A program made the position numbers and the translations under genes. Shown here piece after piece: positions 47,174 to 55,163 of a stretch of 64,000 nt of DNA. The stretch spans positions 62,001-126,000 of the forward strand of contig NZ_JASBRB010000005.1 of assembly GCF_029960665.1 (NCBI RefSeq), in the 5' to 3' direction. Every line of letters begins with the position of its first letter. The first letter of the stretch is position 1. Origin of the DNA: Pseudarthrobacter sp. AL07. Its GTDB lineage: Bacteria > Actinomycetota > Actinomycetes > Actinomycetales > Micrococcaceae. The notes under the pieces are model-generated. The model saw only the letters and a program-made list of their open reading frames with translations. It searched no databases and was not told the origin of the DNA.

Positions 47174-48538
47174 CTATCGGCCTTTGCGCGGGCCACTGGC
47201 GTGTGCCGGGCCGTGCAGCGCGATTACGTTGGATGGGAACTCTGTGGCGTCGGATGGCTCGTCCGCGAGGTTTAGGAAACCTATGGCCAGGTCGAGGCAC
47301 TGGATGGCCACCGGGGGAACGCGGTAATCAGTCGCGGCCTCCACCAATCCCAGTTCGGCCAGCAGGGATAATTTCTGCTGTGCCTCCAGGGCTGCAAACG
47401 ATGCGTAGATCTCCTCAAGTGCCATGTCCTCGAGCTCGGTATCCTCGATGTCCGCATCCTGAAGCAAGGCGCCCTCAACGTCCGGCAACGCCATCCGTTC
47501 GAGTTCCGCCACCGGCATTGGTTCGTCGGTAGTGCCATACGTGAGGACGGCCAGCAGCGTCCCGGCGACCGCTTCTTGGCCCCACCCCCGGTCCGGGTCC
47601 GTGAGTACGCCGGCAAGGAGGACCACCGACAGCATCCGGCGGATGTCCAGCCGTTCCTTGAGCCGGGTGCTGTTCCAGGCGGCCACTTCCGGGCCGGGAA
47701 TGGCCTTGGTGGATCCGAGTGTGACCAGGCCTGCCCCCACCAGGGCTGACCAGATCTCGCGGAGCACCGGTACGTCGTGCATGGTTCCGACTTCGAGCAA
47801 TGTTTCGGGCTGGCCCTTGGCAGTTGCCAGATCGAAAGGTGGCGCGGCTCCACTGGCGCCACGCTTCCCACGGGCCTGGACTCCTGCGGCTGCGGCTGCC
47901 GGTTCGATGTTCTTCAGGCGCAGCGCGCCCGTACTGGTGATTTCCCTGCCGGTTCCGATCCACTCCAGGAGGGCCGACGCACGCTGGATCAGCGGCATGG
48001 CATTGAATGCAGCCTCCTGGTGGTCGTCGCTCAGGTCAGGTACCTGGATAGCCGGCAGTTGCGGGACTGCCGCGGCGATACCGTTTCCCAGGGCCGAATG
48101 GAGCTCCTCAAAGGCGGCGTCCGTGCCGGTCCAGCGGCCGGTCCCGTTCAGGAAGTGGATATACGAGTGAAGGGCGAAGTAAATGTCGTCGAAGGCCTCC
48201 TCCATGTCGTCGGGGTCCAACGACGCCGCAATTGCTCCGGCCGCCTGCTCCAGGCTTTCACTGTCGATAGCTGTGGCCGAACTCGAACCGTTGATGGCGT
48301 GCTGCGACGTGAGGAAGAGTTTGACCAGCTCAAGACACTCGAAGGCGCCGGCAGGATCAGGGTCTTCGGTCGCGTGCCACTGAATGAAGTCGTGAGCCAT
48401 CGAATCAATCACCCGGTGGTTCATGACCAGCTGCAGGGGCATCTTGGGGGCCGAGGGTACGGCCTTGAGGTGCCGCCGGTCCTTGTTTCTGCTCTTGGAT
48501 TTGCCGGTCTTTTTGGTCAAGGTTGCCTCCGGTGTCAA
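47174..48538 (-). CDS. Conserved hypothetical protein, helical, 454 residues
   Basis: The N-terminus is strongly basic (TKKTGKSKSRNKDRRHLK), which could bind nucleic acid. The rest is acidic and helical, with SLDPDDMEEAFDDIYFALHS and DADIEDTELEDMALEEIYA as acidic clusters. No signal peptide, membrane helix or recognisable motif. Base composition matches its neighbours, so it does not look imported. Function unknown. Confidence 0.65.
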   Translation of the reverse strand: MTPEATLTKKTGKSKSRNKDRRHLKAVPSAPKMPLQLVMNHRVIDSMAHDFIQWHATEDPDPAGAFECLELVKLFLTSQHAINGSSSATAIDSESLEQAAGAIAASLDPDDMEEAFDDIYFALHSYIHFLNGTGRWTGTDAAFEELHSALGNGIAAAVPQLPAIQVPDLSDDHQEAAFNAMPLIQRASALLEWIGTGREITSTGALRLKNIEPAAAAAGVQARGKRGASGAAPPFDLATAKGQPETLLEVGTMHDVPVLREIWSALVGAGLVTLGSTKAIPGPEVAAWNSTRLKERLDIRRMLSVVLLAGVLTDPDRGWGQEAVAGTLLAVLTYGTTDEPMPVAELERMALPDVEGALLQDADIEDTELEDMALEEIYASFAALEAQQKLSLLAELGLVEAATDYRVPPVAIQCLDLAIGFLNLADEPSDATEFPSNVIALHGPAHASGPRKGR

Positions 48539-48589
48539 TGGGCGCTCGCCCCAGGTTCGCGGCCTGGGATAACCGCGGATGTATCGAGC

Positions 48590-49711
48590 CTACAAAATCT
48601 CCGTGCCGGCAAGCAGTTCGGCGAGGACGTCCGCGGCCGAGTCATGCCGGATCAGCGCTGCGGACTGCCCCGCCCAAAGCGACATGAGGTCCGTGTTCCC
48701 TTGGGCGGCTGCCTCCGGCCGGAAGCGGCCGGTGAGCCAGTTCTGGGCGGGGAACGGGGCTATTCTTCGCTCCGGGATTCCAGCCTCCGAGAGCCCAGCC
48801 TTTGCCACGTTGGCCTCTGAGAGTTCGGCGATGATGCGGTTGGGGATGCCGCGGGCAAGCCGTCCGCTGAGGGTACTTGTCAGCACCGTTTGCCGCGCGG
48901 CGGGGCTGTGGAGGACGGCCCGGTACGCAGGCACCGCCGCGGATTCGCGAGTGGCAAGGAACGCCGAGCCCACCTGGACCGCGTCGGCGCCAAGGGCCAT
49001 GGCGGCTGCGTAACCGCGGCGGTCCGCGATTCCCCCGGCAGCGATGACCGGGATCCTGACGGCATCAGCCACCTGCGGAACCAGAGCAAAAGTTCCGATC
49101 AGGGACTCCTCGGCGGGCTTCAGGAACGAGACGCGGTGGCCGCCGGACTCCATGCCACTTGCGACCACGGCATCCACTCCACCGGCTTCCAGGGCAACAG
49201 CTTCCGCCACGGTGGTCGCGGTCCCCACCACGACTATGCCACTCCGATGCGCCGCCTCGATCAGTTCCGGCGCGGGCACACCAAACACAAAGCTGACGAC
49301 GGCGGGACCCGCCGCCAGCGTTGCCTCCACCTGCTCTTCGTAGTCGGGCAGGAAGCGGTCCGGCATGTGCGGAAGCGGAAGGGCCAGTTCGTCGAAGTAC
49401 GGCTTCAGGGTTTCCAGGTACCGATCGAAGGCCGCCTGGGGGAGCACGGTGGTTTCGTCGCCGGGAGGAATCCAGAGGTTGAGGGCGAACGGCTTCGCCG
49501 TTGCCTTCCTCAGCTCAGCCACTGTGTTCCGGATGGCGTCGGCGCCATAACCGTACAGACCGTAGGAACCCAGCCCGCCGCCGTCGCTCACGGCTGCTGT
49601 CAGCTCCACGGAAGAGACCCCGCCGAAAGGGCCCAGCACCACCGGAACGTCCGTACCGAACAGATCGGTGATGCGGTTTGTCCGGGCAGAGGTGCGGTGC
49701 TCCGGCGTCAT
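48590..49711 (-). CDS. Nitronate monooxygenase family flavoprotein
   Basis: 373-residue TIM barrel. GPFGGVSSVELTAAVSDGGGLGS is the FMN-binding N-terminus; VVASGMESGGH and IPVIAAGGIADRRGYAAAMA are the flavin phosphate loops, with His in ESGGHR as the usual catalytic residue. It oxidises alkyl nitronates or related substrates. The related FabK-type enoyl reductases share the fold, so the substrate is inferred only. Confidence 0.87.
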   Translation of the reverse strand: MTPEHRTSARTNRITDLFGTDVPVVLGPFGGVSSVELTAAVSDGGGLGSYGLYGYGADAIRNTVAELRKATAKPFALNLWIPPGDETTVLPQAAFDRYLETLKPYFDELALPLPHMPDRFLPDYEEQVEATLAAGPAVVSFVFGVPAPELIEAAHRSGIVVVGTATTVAEAVALEAGGVDAVVASGMESGGHRVSFLKPAEESLIGTFALVPQVADAVRIPVIAAGGIADRRGYAAAMALGADAVQVGSAFLATRESAAVPAYRAVLHSPAARQTVLTSTLSGRLARGIPNRIIAELSEANVAKAGLSEAGIPERRIAPFPAQNWLTGRFRPEAAAQGNTDLMSLWAGQSAALIRHDSAADVLAELLAGTEIL

Positions 49712-50146
49712 ACGGCGGCTCCTGAAAGGTCGATGGTTTGGCTTCAGGACCCAGTCTCGCAGGGCTGGCGTCCCCTGCTCAACCTGTGGCCGGGGAGTCA
49801 GTCTGTTTCCGGACCCGAGCAGTAATGGCAGTCGTCGGGGCAGGTCTCGGTCGCGGCTGGCTGAAAGGGAGCTGGAGGCCGTCGCTGACCCGGTCGCTGA
49901 CCTGGAACAGTCTGCGGCCGCCGAGTAGCGCGATTCGTCGTCGAAGTCACGGGTCTTCCTTAATGATCGGGTGCCGGTCAGGCGTGCCGGTCATATTCAT
50001 CCAACCCGAAGGGCTCTGGTCCGCTCAATGGAGGATATGACCACGGTTGCGGCATTCGATTGTGCAGGCATCCAACAGGGCCATGTACGGCGACACGGGG
50101 CAGGGCTAGACTGCTGGCGTAAGTGGCCAACCACCTCAGGGAGCAC
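49712..50146. other. Intergenic region without a supported gene
   Basis: 435 bp. Short rightward frames show no family likeness. A TAGACT -10-like hexamer at 50107-50112 could serve the next gene. The sequence is somewhat less G+C rich towards 50100. Nothing else is seen. Confidence 0.5.
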
Positions 50147-50491
50147 ATGATGAACTACTCAGGAACTGGCAACGAGAAAGCCACCCCGGCCAGCGAACTC
50201 AACAGGACCCATGTGGGTCAGACAGTCAGTTTTGAGCCGGACGAATTCACACTGGTGTTCGGAAAAATCGCGGCCATCGCGCGCAAGGAAGGCAGCGTGA
50301 CCATCGCTTTGCAGGGCGTTGAAGGAAGCGGCGGCCTGCAGTCCAGTTACAGCCTTCCCGGCAGCCGGCACGTGTATTTGCAGCCGGACATGCTCACCAA
50401 TACCGAGTCCACCATCAAAGACCTCTTCGGCAAGGTCCAGGAGAACCTGCGCGGCGGGCACAAGGGCGATGACAGGACGGACAAGCTCTAA
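50147..50491 (+). CDS. Small conserved hypothetical protein
   Basis: 114 residues from ATG 50147 (ATG 50150 also possible), with GGGAG 7 bp upstream deciding against the longer frame. A central all-beta unit (VGQTVSFEPDEFTLVFGKIAA, VTIALQGVEGSGG) is followed by a charged C-terminus. No family recognised. It is 105 bp upstream of the DJ-1 family gene in the same direction. Confidence 0.6.
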   Translation: MMNYSGTGNEKATPASELNRTHVGQTVSFEPDEFTLVFGKIAAIARKEGSVTIALQGVEGSGGLQSSYSLPGSRHVYLQPDMLTNTESTIKDLFGKVQENLRGGHKGDDRTDKL

Positions 50492-50596
50492 TTGGGGAAC
50501 TATCCGTCGGGTACAGCAAATGTCGTTGCCTTTTAAGACGGAGACGGTCCAAAGTGGGCTGGGCGTAGGGTGGACGTTAGACGGAAGGAGCACTTC

Positions 50597-51376
50597 ATGA
50601 AGAAAATCCTCATGGTACTGACCAGCGTTTCCGAGATCGGCGATACCGGAGAGAAGACCGGTTACAACGTGGCCGAGGCCGCACATCCCTGGAAAGTCTT
50701 CAAAGATTCCGGGCATTTCGTCGACTTTGCCTCCATGAAGGGTGGCCAGCCCCCGCGCGACGAGGTGGACTCAAAAGATCCCATCCAGGTTGCCTTCACG
50801 GAGGACGAGACCACGCGCGCCGGTCTCTACAACACTGCCCGCGTCGACGTCGTTGATCCCGACCAGTACGACGCCGTTTTCCTCGTGGGAGGCCACGGCA
50901 CCATGTGGGACTTCCCGGACAGCAAGGGTTTGCAGAACCTCGTAGCCAGTGTCTACAACGCCGGCGGCGTGGTGGGCGCCGTCTGTCACGGGCCAGCCGG
51001 ACTGTTGAACGTCGAGTTGGCCAACGGCTTTCGGTTGGTCGAGGGCAGGAAGGTGGCGGCCTTCACCAACGACGAGGAAGTTGCCGCGGGGAAGGACAAG
51101 GTCATCCCGTTCTTTTTGGCCGACCGGCTTGAGGAGCAGGGTGCCACCCACGTCTCCGCTGGCGTCTTTGAGGAAATGGTCGTGGTCGACGACCGGCTGG
51201 TGACCGGCCAGAACCCGGCCTCAGCCGCTGGCGTGGCCAAGGAGATGGAGAAGCTCCTGGCGGAGGTTATCCACCAGGAAAAAGCCGAGGAACAGCACGA
51301 GGCGGAGGCGCTGCGCGCCGAAAAAGACGCCGAGAAGAGCGCCAAAAAGGCTGCTGTGGCAGGCACCGAGCACTAA
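50597..51376 (+). CDS. DJ-1/PfpI family protein (class I glutamine-amidotransferase-like)
   Basis: 259 residues from ATG 50597, preceded by GGAAGGAGC. The nucleophile elbow is GAVCHGPAGLL, and FLVGGHGTMWDFP is the family glutamate/oxyanion region. It matches the Hsp31-like branch (YNVAEAAHPWKVFKDSGHFV), whose members act as glyoxalase III, chaperone or deglycase. The C-terminal ~35 residues (EKAEEQHEAEALRAEKDAEK) form a charged helix beyond the fold. Followed by a terminator. Confidence 0.87.
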   Translation: MKKILMVLTSVSEIGDTGEKTGYNVAEAAHPWKVFKDSGHFVDFASMKGGQPPRDEVDSKDPIQVAFTEDETTRAGLYNTARVDVVDPDQYDAVFLVGGHGTMWDFPDSKGLQNLVASVYNAGGVVGAVCHGPAGLLNVELANGFRLVEGRKVAAFTNDEEVAAGKDKVIPFFLADRLEEQGATHVSAGVFEEMVVVDDRLVTGQNPASAAGVAKEMEKLLAEVIHQEKAEEQHEAEALRAEKDAEKSAKKAAVAGTEH

Positions 51377-51398
51377 CGCCCGCAGCGCGCTGAAACTT

Positions 51399-51428
51399 GG
51401 AGGCCGCCCCGCTGACGGGGCGGCCTCC
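51399..51428 (+). terminator. Terminator-like hairpin after the DJ-1 gene
   Basis: 12-bp perfect stem (GGAGGCCGCCCC / GGGGCGGCCTCC) with a 6-nt loop, 22 bp past the stop codon. No T-run. Confidence 0.65.
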
Positions 51429-51575
51429 AACCGGCGTACACGCGCCGGCGACCGTACTGTCCAGCGCATCGCGGACCTGCTTCAGATTCCGCGCTCCATG
51501 ACGTACGGCAACCTCAACGAATCAAGGGGCCAAGTTTGGGGCAAAACAAAACCCCTGCTTCCCTTTGTTTACTAG
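51429..51575 (+). pseudogene. C-terminal helix-turn-helix scrap of a serine recombinase
   Basis: The frame ending at TAG 51573-51575 reads RTVQRIADLLQIPRSMTYGN followed by LNE. This closely resembles the DNA-binding tail of Hin/resolvase-type serine recombinases, whose pattern is TVxxIAxxLGVSRxTVYRxL. There is no start codon and the catalytic domain is absent. The last 25 bases of the frame overlap the tRNA terminator. It lies 20 bp from tRNA-Ser. Confidence 0.4.
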
Positions 51576-51587
51576 GGAAGCAGGGGT
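51551..51587 (-). terminator. Rho-independent terminator of tRNA-Ser
   Basis: 14-bp perfect stem (ACCCCTGCTTCCCT / AGGGAAGCAGGGGT) with a 9-nt loop. On the minus strand it is followed by TTTGTTTTG, giving a T-rich tail 10 bp beyond the tRNA 3' end. Confidence 0.88.
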
Positions 51588-51596
51588 CTTGCCAGT

Positions 51597-51686
51597 TGGC
51601 GGTGACGGTGGGATTTGAACCCACGTTGGCTTTGACACCAAACAACATTTCGAGTGTTGCACCTTCGGCCGCTCGGACACGTCACC
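51597..51686 (-). tRNA. tRNA-Ser(CGA)
   Basis: 90 nt including an encoded CCA (51597-51599). The acceptor stem GGTGACG pairs with CGTCACC, the anticodon loop is CTCGAAA with anticodon CGA at 51650-51652, and the T arm contains GGTTCAAATCC. The long variable arm is typical of class II serine tRNAs. It reads UCG codons. Confidence 0.96.
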
Positions 51687-51810
51687 AACCTGAATAGGCT
51701 ACCGGAGCATACCGCCCATCCACAAAACGGCATGTGTTCAGCCCCTCATGGCGAAGGGACACTTAGCGCAGCTCCAGTACGAAGGGGCAATTGAGTCCCA
51801 CTCTTCAACT

Positions 51811-51824
51811 CGAACGGACAGTTG
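51811..51824 (+). repeat. Direct repeat left of the DUF222-HNH gene
   Basis: CGAACGGACAGTTG, identical to 53600-53613 on the other side of the DUF222-HNH gene and in the same orientation. The core GGACAGTT is similar to AACGACAGTT in the terminator at 12165-12230. Confidence 0.7.
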
Positions 51825-51945
51825 GGCCTCCAATGTAGCGCCCTCGACGTGCTGCACGGTCAGGGGGCCGAGGAAGGCCGCGGAGTTTTCCACATAGCCA
51901 TTGGGCCTCGGCGTTATTGTCGGACCCTCACGGGATGATTTGTGT

Positions 51946-53424
51946 ATGGATAGCAGAGCAGCTGTGGCGACGGCGGAGGCCCTTTCGGTGTCTTTCGCGG
52001 AGCTTGCTGCTGTGCTCCGGGGCGGGCCGGAAGCCGCCGGCTTCGGGGATGCTGATCCGTTGCGCCGGGTAGCGGATGATTTCCTGGACGGGCTGGCGGA
52101 GATCTCACGGTTGGACGCGAAAAGTGCTGCCCTGAAGGTCTGGCTGGCTGCCGGTTACAGCGCCGCTGCCGAGGCCCTGGCGGGCCCTGCTGAGTCGCCG
52201 CAGGACCATGGCGGGCAGGAGATGGCTGTCGTCGCTGAGGTCGCCTGCGTGCTGACGGTCAGTGACCGCGCCGCCAGTGCCCTGCTCGCTGAGGCGCACG
52301 CGCTGACCACGGCCCTGCCGCTGACGTTCTCGGCGCTGCAGGCCGGGGTCATTTCGTGGCAGCACGCGAGGATCATGGTCGATGAAACCGTGAACCTGGA
52401 CCCTGCAGGCTCGCAAGCTCTCGAAGGGCATTTCCTGGACCCGGACGTCGCGAATCCGGCCCGTGGGTGCCCGGCCGGTGAGCTCGCCCCCGGGAGGTTC
52501 CGGCACAAGGCCCGCACCTGGCGGGAACGCCATCATCCGGTCAGCATCGAAAAGCGCCACGCAAGGAGTGCTGCCGATCGGCGGGTGGAGTACGCCCCGG
52601 ACCGTGACGGGATGGCCTGGCTCTCCGCGTACCTGCCCGCCGATCAGGCGGCCGGGATCTGGGACCGCACCACCACAGCCGCCCGGGCCCTCCAGGGGCC
52701 TCATGAGGGCCGGACCCTCAGCCAGCTCCGCGCAGACACCGTCGCGACCTGGCTCCTGACCGACACCAGCGCCAGCGCCGGGGCCGGAACCGGTGATGAG
52801 GGTAGGGAAAACAGCGGCAGCGCGACCGGTGAAACGAGCCACCAAGAGACCGGGGGCATCGCCGTGAGCGGCGGTGTTCCCTCGCCCCGGGCACAGGTGC
52901 TCATCACCGTGCCGGTGTTTGCGCTGCTGGGCCTCACGGATGAACCGGCCATGCTCGACGGATACGGACCGATCCCACCGTCCATGGCCCGCCAACTCGC
53001 GGCGGAAGGTGCGGAGTCCTTTCGTCGGGTCCTGATCGATCCGCGGGACGGTGCTCCGCTGGAGATCGGGAGGACCAGCTACCGGCTCACGAAAGCGCAA
53101 CGCCAATGGCTCAGACTGCGCGACGGCAAATGCCCGTTCCCGGGTTGCAGCAACCAGTCCCTGGACAACGAAGCGGACCACCTCCTCGCCTGGGCCCACG
53201 GAGGCAGCACCGGGATCAGCAATCTCGGCCAGCCCTGCCACAAACACCACCGACTCCGCCACACCACAGCCTGGAAACCCAGCAGCGCCACCAAGAACGA
53301 ACCACCCGGCTGGATCTCACCCACCGGACGCCACTACCCCAGCGAACACCCCGACTGGGAACCACCACGCTGGCCACCACAACTGTCGGGCCAATGGTCA
53401 GCGCTGGCGCCCCGTGCAGATTGA
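51946..53424 (+). CDS. DUF222 domain HNH endonuclease (13E12 repeat family)
   Basis: 492 residues from ATG 51946, up to a TGA at 53422-53424. The N-terminal two thirds is DUF222 (helical; SWQHARIMVDETVNL and FRHKARTWRERHHPVSIEKR). The C-terminal HNH nuclease has CPFPGCSNQSLDNEADHLLAWAHGGSTG and CHKHHRLRHTTAW, with paired Cys and the His/Asn/His catalytic set. These multi-copy genes are common in Arthrobacter and mycobacteria and are linked to mobile DNA. The reading frame continues after the TGA as a typical acidic tail, so this may be a truncated form. Confidence 0.88.
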   Translation: MDSRAAVATAEALSVSFAELAAVLRGGPEAAGFGDADPLRRVADDFLDGLAEISRLDAKSAALKVWLAAGYSAAAEALAGPAESPQDHGGQEMAVVAEVACVLTVSDRAASALLAEAHALTTALPLTFSALQAGVISWQHARIMVDETVNLDPAGSQALEGHFLDPDVANPARGCPAGELAPGRFRHKARTWRERHHPVSIEKRHARSAADRRVEYAPDRDGMAWLSAYLPADQAAGIWDRTTTAARALQGPHEGRTLSQLRADTVATWLLTDTSASAGAGTGDEGRENSGSATGETSHQETGGIAVSGGVPSPRAQVLITVPVFALLGLTDEPAMLDGYGPIPPSMARQLAAEGAESFRRVLIDPRDGAPLEIGRTSYRLTKAQRQWLRLRDGKCPFPGCSNQSLDNEADHLLAWAHGGSTGISNLGQPCHKHHRLRHTTAWKPSSATKNEPPGWISPTGRHYPSEHPDWEPPRWPPQLSGQWSALAPRAD

Positions 53425-53685
53425 GGAGTGCCCGAAGACGAAATTCCGGGCGAACCCGTGGGGGGCGATCCCTTTCCCGAACTTCATGCTGCTGAACTTC
53501 AGCTGCCAGACAATGAACCGCCCGGCTATTCCCTGTTCTCGGACGCTCTTCCCGACGGTCCGCTGCCCGACGACCCCTACCCGAACTGGGACTTCAGTGC
53601 GAACGGACAGTTGCGGCCCCGATTTCAAGGGCTTCAAGTGTCATCTCGACCGGAGTGGGTGTCGCGGAGAGCGCCCGCGGACTAG
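53425..53685 (+). pseudogene. Acidic C-terminal tail of the DUF222-HNH gene, after an in-frame TGA
   Basis: In the same frame as the HNH gene the sequence reads GVPEDEIPGEPVGGDPFPEL, then SDALPDGPLPDDPYPNWDFS. Repeated LPDGP/LPDDP acidic-proline units are the usual end of DUF222-HNH proteins. It is separated only by one TGA codon. The last part is replaced by the CGAACGGACAGTTG repeat. A GTG at 53428 has no good ribosome-binding site, so separate translation is unlikely. Confidence 0.6.
53600..53613 (+). repeat. Direct repeat right of the DUF222-HNH gene
   Basis: CGAACGGACAGTTG, identical to 51811-51824; together the two copies bracket about 1.8 kb holding the HNH gene. Confidence 0.7.
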
Positions 53686-53698
53686 ATTCATAAGCAAG

Positions 53699-54760
53699 AT
53701 GACGAATTCAGGCAAAGAGGCACAGGCAACCGCGTACTGGACTACGGGGCCGAAACAAGGCGAGCTTCGGAACGAGGCTCTGCCCGCCCCCGGACCCGGC
53801 GACGCTTTGGTCCGCACGCTGTATTCAGGCATCAGCAAGGGCACGGAAATCGTGGTCCACACCGGCTCCGTCCCACCACGCGTGGCCGAGGAGATGCGCG
53901 CACCGCACCAAGAGGGCACCTTCCCGTCGCCCGTGAAGTTCGGGTATCTCTCGGTGGGCATTGTGGAGGCGGGGCCCGAAAACTGGGCGGGCCAGAAGGT
54001 CTTCTGCCTCAATCCACATCAGGACCGCTATGTCATTTCCACGGACGCCCTCACCAGGATTCCCGACGGCGTCCCGGCCCGCCGCGCCGTCCTCACAGGT
54101 ACCGTGGAAACCGCCGTGAATGCCCTCTGGGAAGCCGGGCCGAGGCTGGGGGACAGGATCGCCGTCGTCGGTGCCGGTCTGGTGGGCGGCATGGTGGCCA
54201 CGCTCCTGCGCACGTTCCCGCTGGCACGCCTGCAACTGGTGGACCTTGACCCGGAACGTAGGCACCTGGCGGACAAGCTGGGCGTGGGGTTCGCCCACCC
54301 CGATGATGCCAAATCGGACTGCGACATCGTATTCCACTGCTCTGCCTCCCAGGAAGGCCTCGAACGCAGCCTGCAGCTGGCCGGCTATGAGGGGGAGATC
54401 ATCGAGATGTCCTGGTACGCCAACCGAAAAGTCACGCTGCCGCTGGGAGAGGACTTTCACGCCCGCCGCCTCTCCATCCGGGCCAGCCAGGTGGGGGTGG
54501 TTTCCCGGGCGCGGCGGCACCGCCGAACCACGGCTGAGCGCCTGGAATTGGCTGTTGAGCTCCTCAAGGACCCGGTCTTCGATGCCTTCCTTACCGGTGT
54601 CTCTCCGTTCACGGACCTTCCGGCGGTAGTTCAGAACCTCGCCGACGGCACCCTCGAAGCCCTGTGCCACGTGATCGAATACCCCAACGCTGACAGCCTT
54701 GGAGCGTACAACCCCGGGCACGACAGCCCAGCCGAAGCCAACCCCAAAGACAGGAAGTAG
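53699..54760 (+). CDS. MDR-family oxidoreductase in the pterin-like operon
   Basis: 353 residues from ATG 53699. The medium-chain dehydrogenase N-domain begins YSGISKGTEIVVHTGSVPP, where the usual catalytic zinc Cys is absent, so it is probably zinc-independent like BchC-type enzymes. The NAD(P) motif is AVVGAGLVGGMVATLL, with LVDLDPERR after beta-2 favouring NAD. It is the first gene of a four-gene unit with gaps of 3-4 bases, joined to a PTPS-like synthase and a glycosyltransferase. It may reduce or oxidise the intermediate they handle. Confidence 0.8.
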   Translation: MTNSGKEAQATAYWTTGPKQGELRNEALPAPGPGDALVRTLYSGISKGTEIVVHTGSVPPRVAEEMRAPHQEGTFPSPVKFGYLSVGIVEAGPENWAGQKVFCLNPHQDRYVISTDALTRIPDGVPARRAVLTGTVETAVNALWEAGPRLGDRIAVVGAGLVGGMVATLLRTFPLARLQLVDLDPERRHLADKLGVGFAHPDDAKSDCDIVFHCSASQEGLERSLQLAGYEGEIIEMSWYANRKVTLPLGEDFHARRLSIRASQVGVVSRARRHRRTTAERLELAVELLKDPVFDAFLTGVSPFTDLPAVVQNLADGTLEALCHVIEYPNADSLGAYNPGHDSPAEANPKDRK

Positions 54761-54763
54761 CCA

Positions 54764-55159
54764 GTGTTCAGCCTGACCGTCAGACGTCACTTTATGATCG
54801 CCCACAGCCTCCCGCGGGAGGTATTCGGCCCGGCCCAGGCCCTCCACGGGGCGACGTTCGTGGCGGAGGTGACATTCCGCCGTCGTGCGCTGAACCAGGA
54901 CTCGATCGTCCTGGACATCGGCGCTGCGGGCGGCATCATCGAGGACGTGCTGTCCGGCCTTAACTACAAAAACCTGGACGAACATCCGGACTTCGTGGGC
55001 AGGCTTAGCACCACCGAAGCACTTGCCGAGTACATCGCCCACGCCGTCGCAGCCAAGCTCAAGGATGACGACGACGGCCGCGAGCTCGCGGGAATCGACG
55101 TCACCCTGCGCGAAAATCCGGATGCCTGGGCCGCCTACACCCTTGACCTGTCCGCCTGA
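54764..55159 (+). CDS. 6-pyruvoyl-tetrahydropterin synthase-like protein, divergent active site
   Basis: 131 residues from GTG 54764. The fold is read from FMIAHSL (His14 in the position of the first zinc His), LHGATF (28-31 in place of HGHxY), LNYKNLDE (from residue 66, in place of LDHxxLN) and STTEALAEYIA (in place of PTxE). Relative to PTPS/QueD, the catalytic Cys is gone (Ala24), one zinc His is Ala30 and the catalytic Asp-His pair is Asn67-Tyr68. Residues normally needed for chemistry are therefore missing. It may bind a pterin, do altered chemistry or act as a scaffold. Gap to the next gene 4 bp. Confidence 0.78.
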   Translation: MFSLTVRRHFMIAHSLPREVFGPAQALHGATFVAEVTFRRRALNQDSIVLDIGAAGGIIEDVLSGLNYKNLDEHPDFVGRLSTTEALAEYIAHAVAAKLKDDDDGRELAGIDVTLRENPDAWAAYTLDLSA

Positions 55160-55163
55160 TCCC

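Noticed and set aside
53051..53698. 216-codon N-terminal extension of the MDR oxidoreductase
   Set aside because: It overlaps the HNH gene and its tail in another frame; MDR homology begins at ATG 53699.
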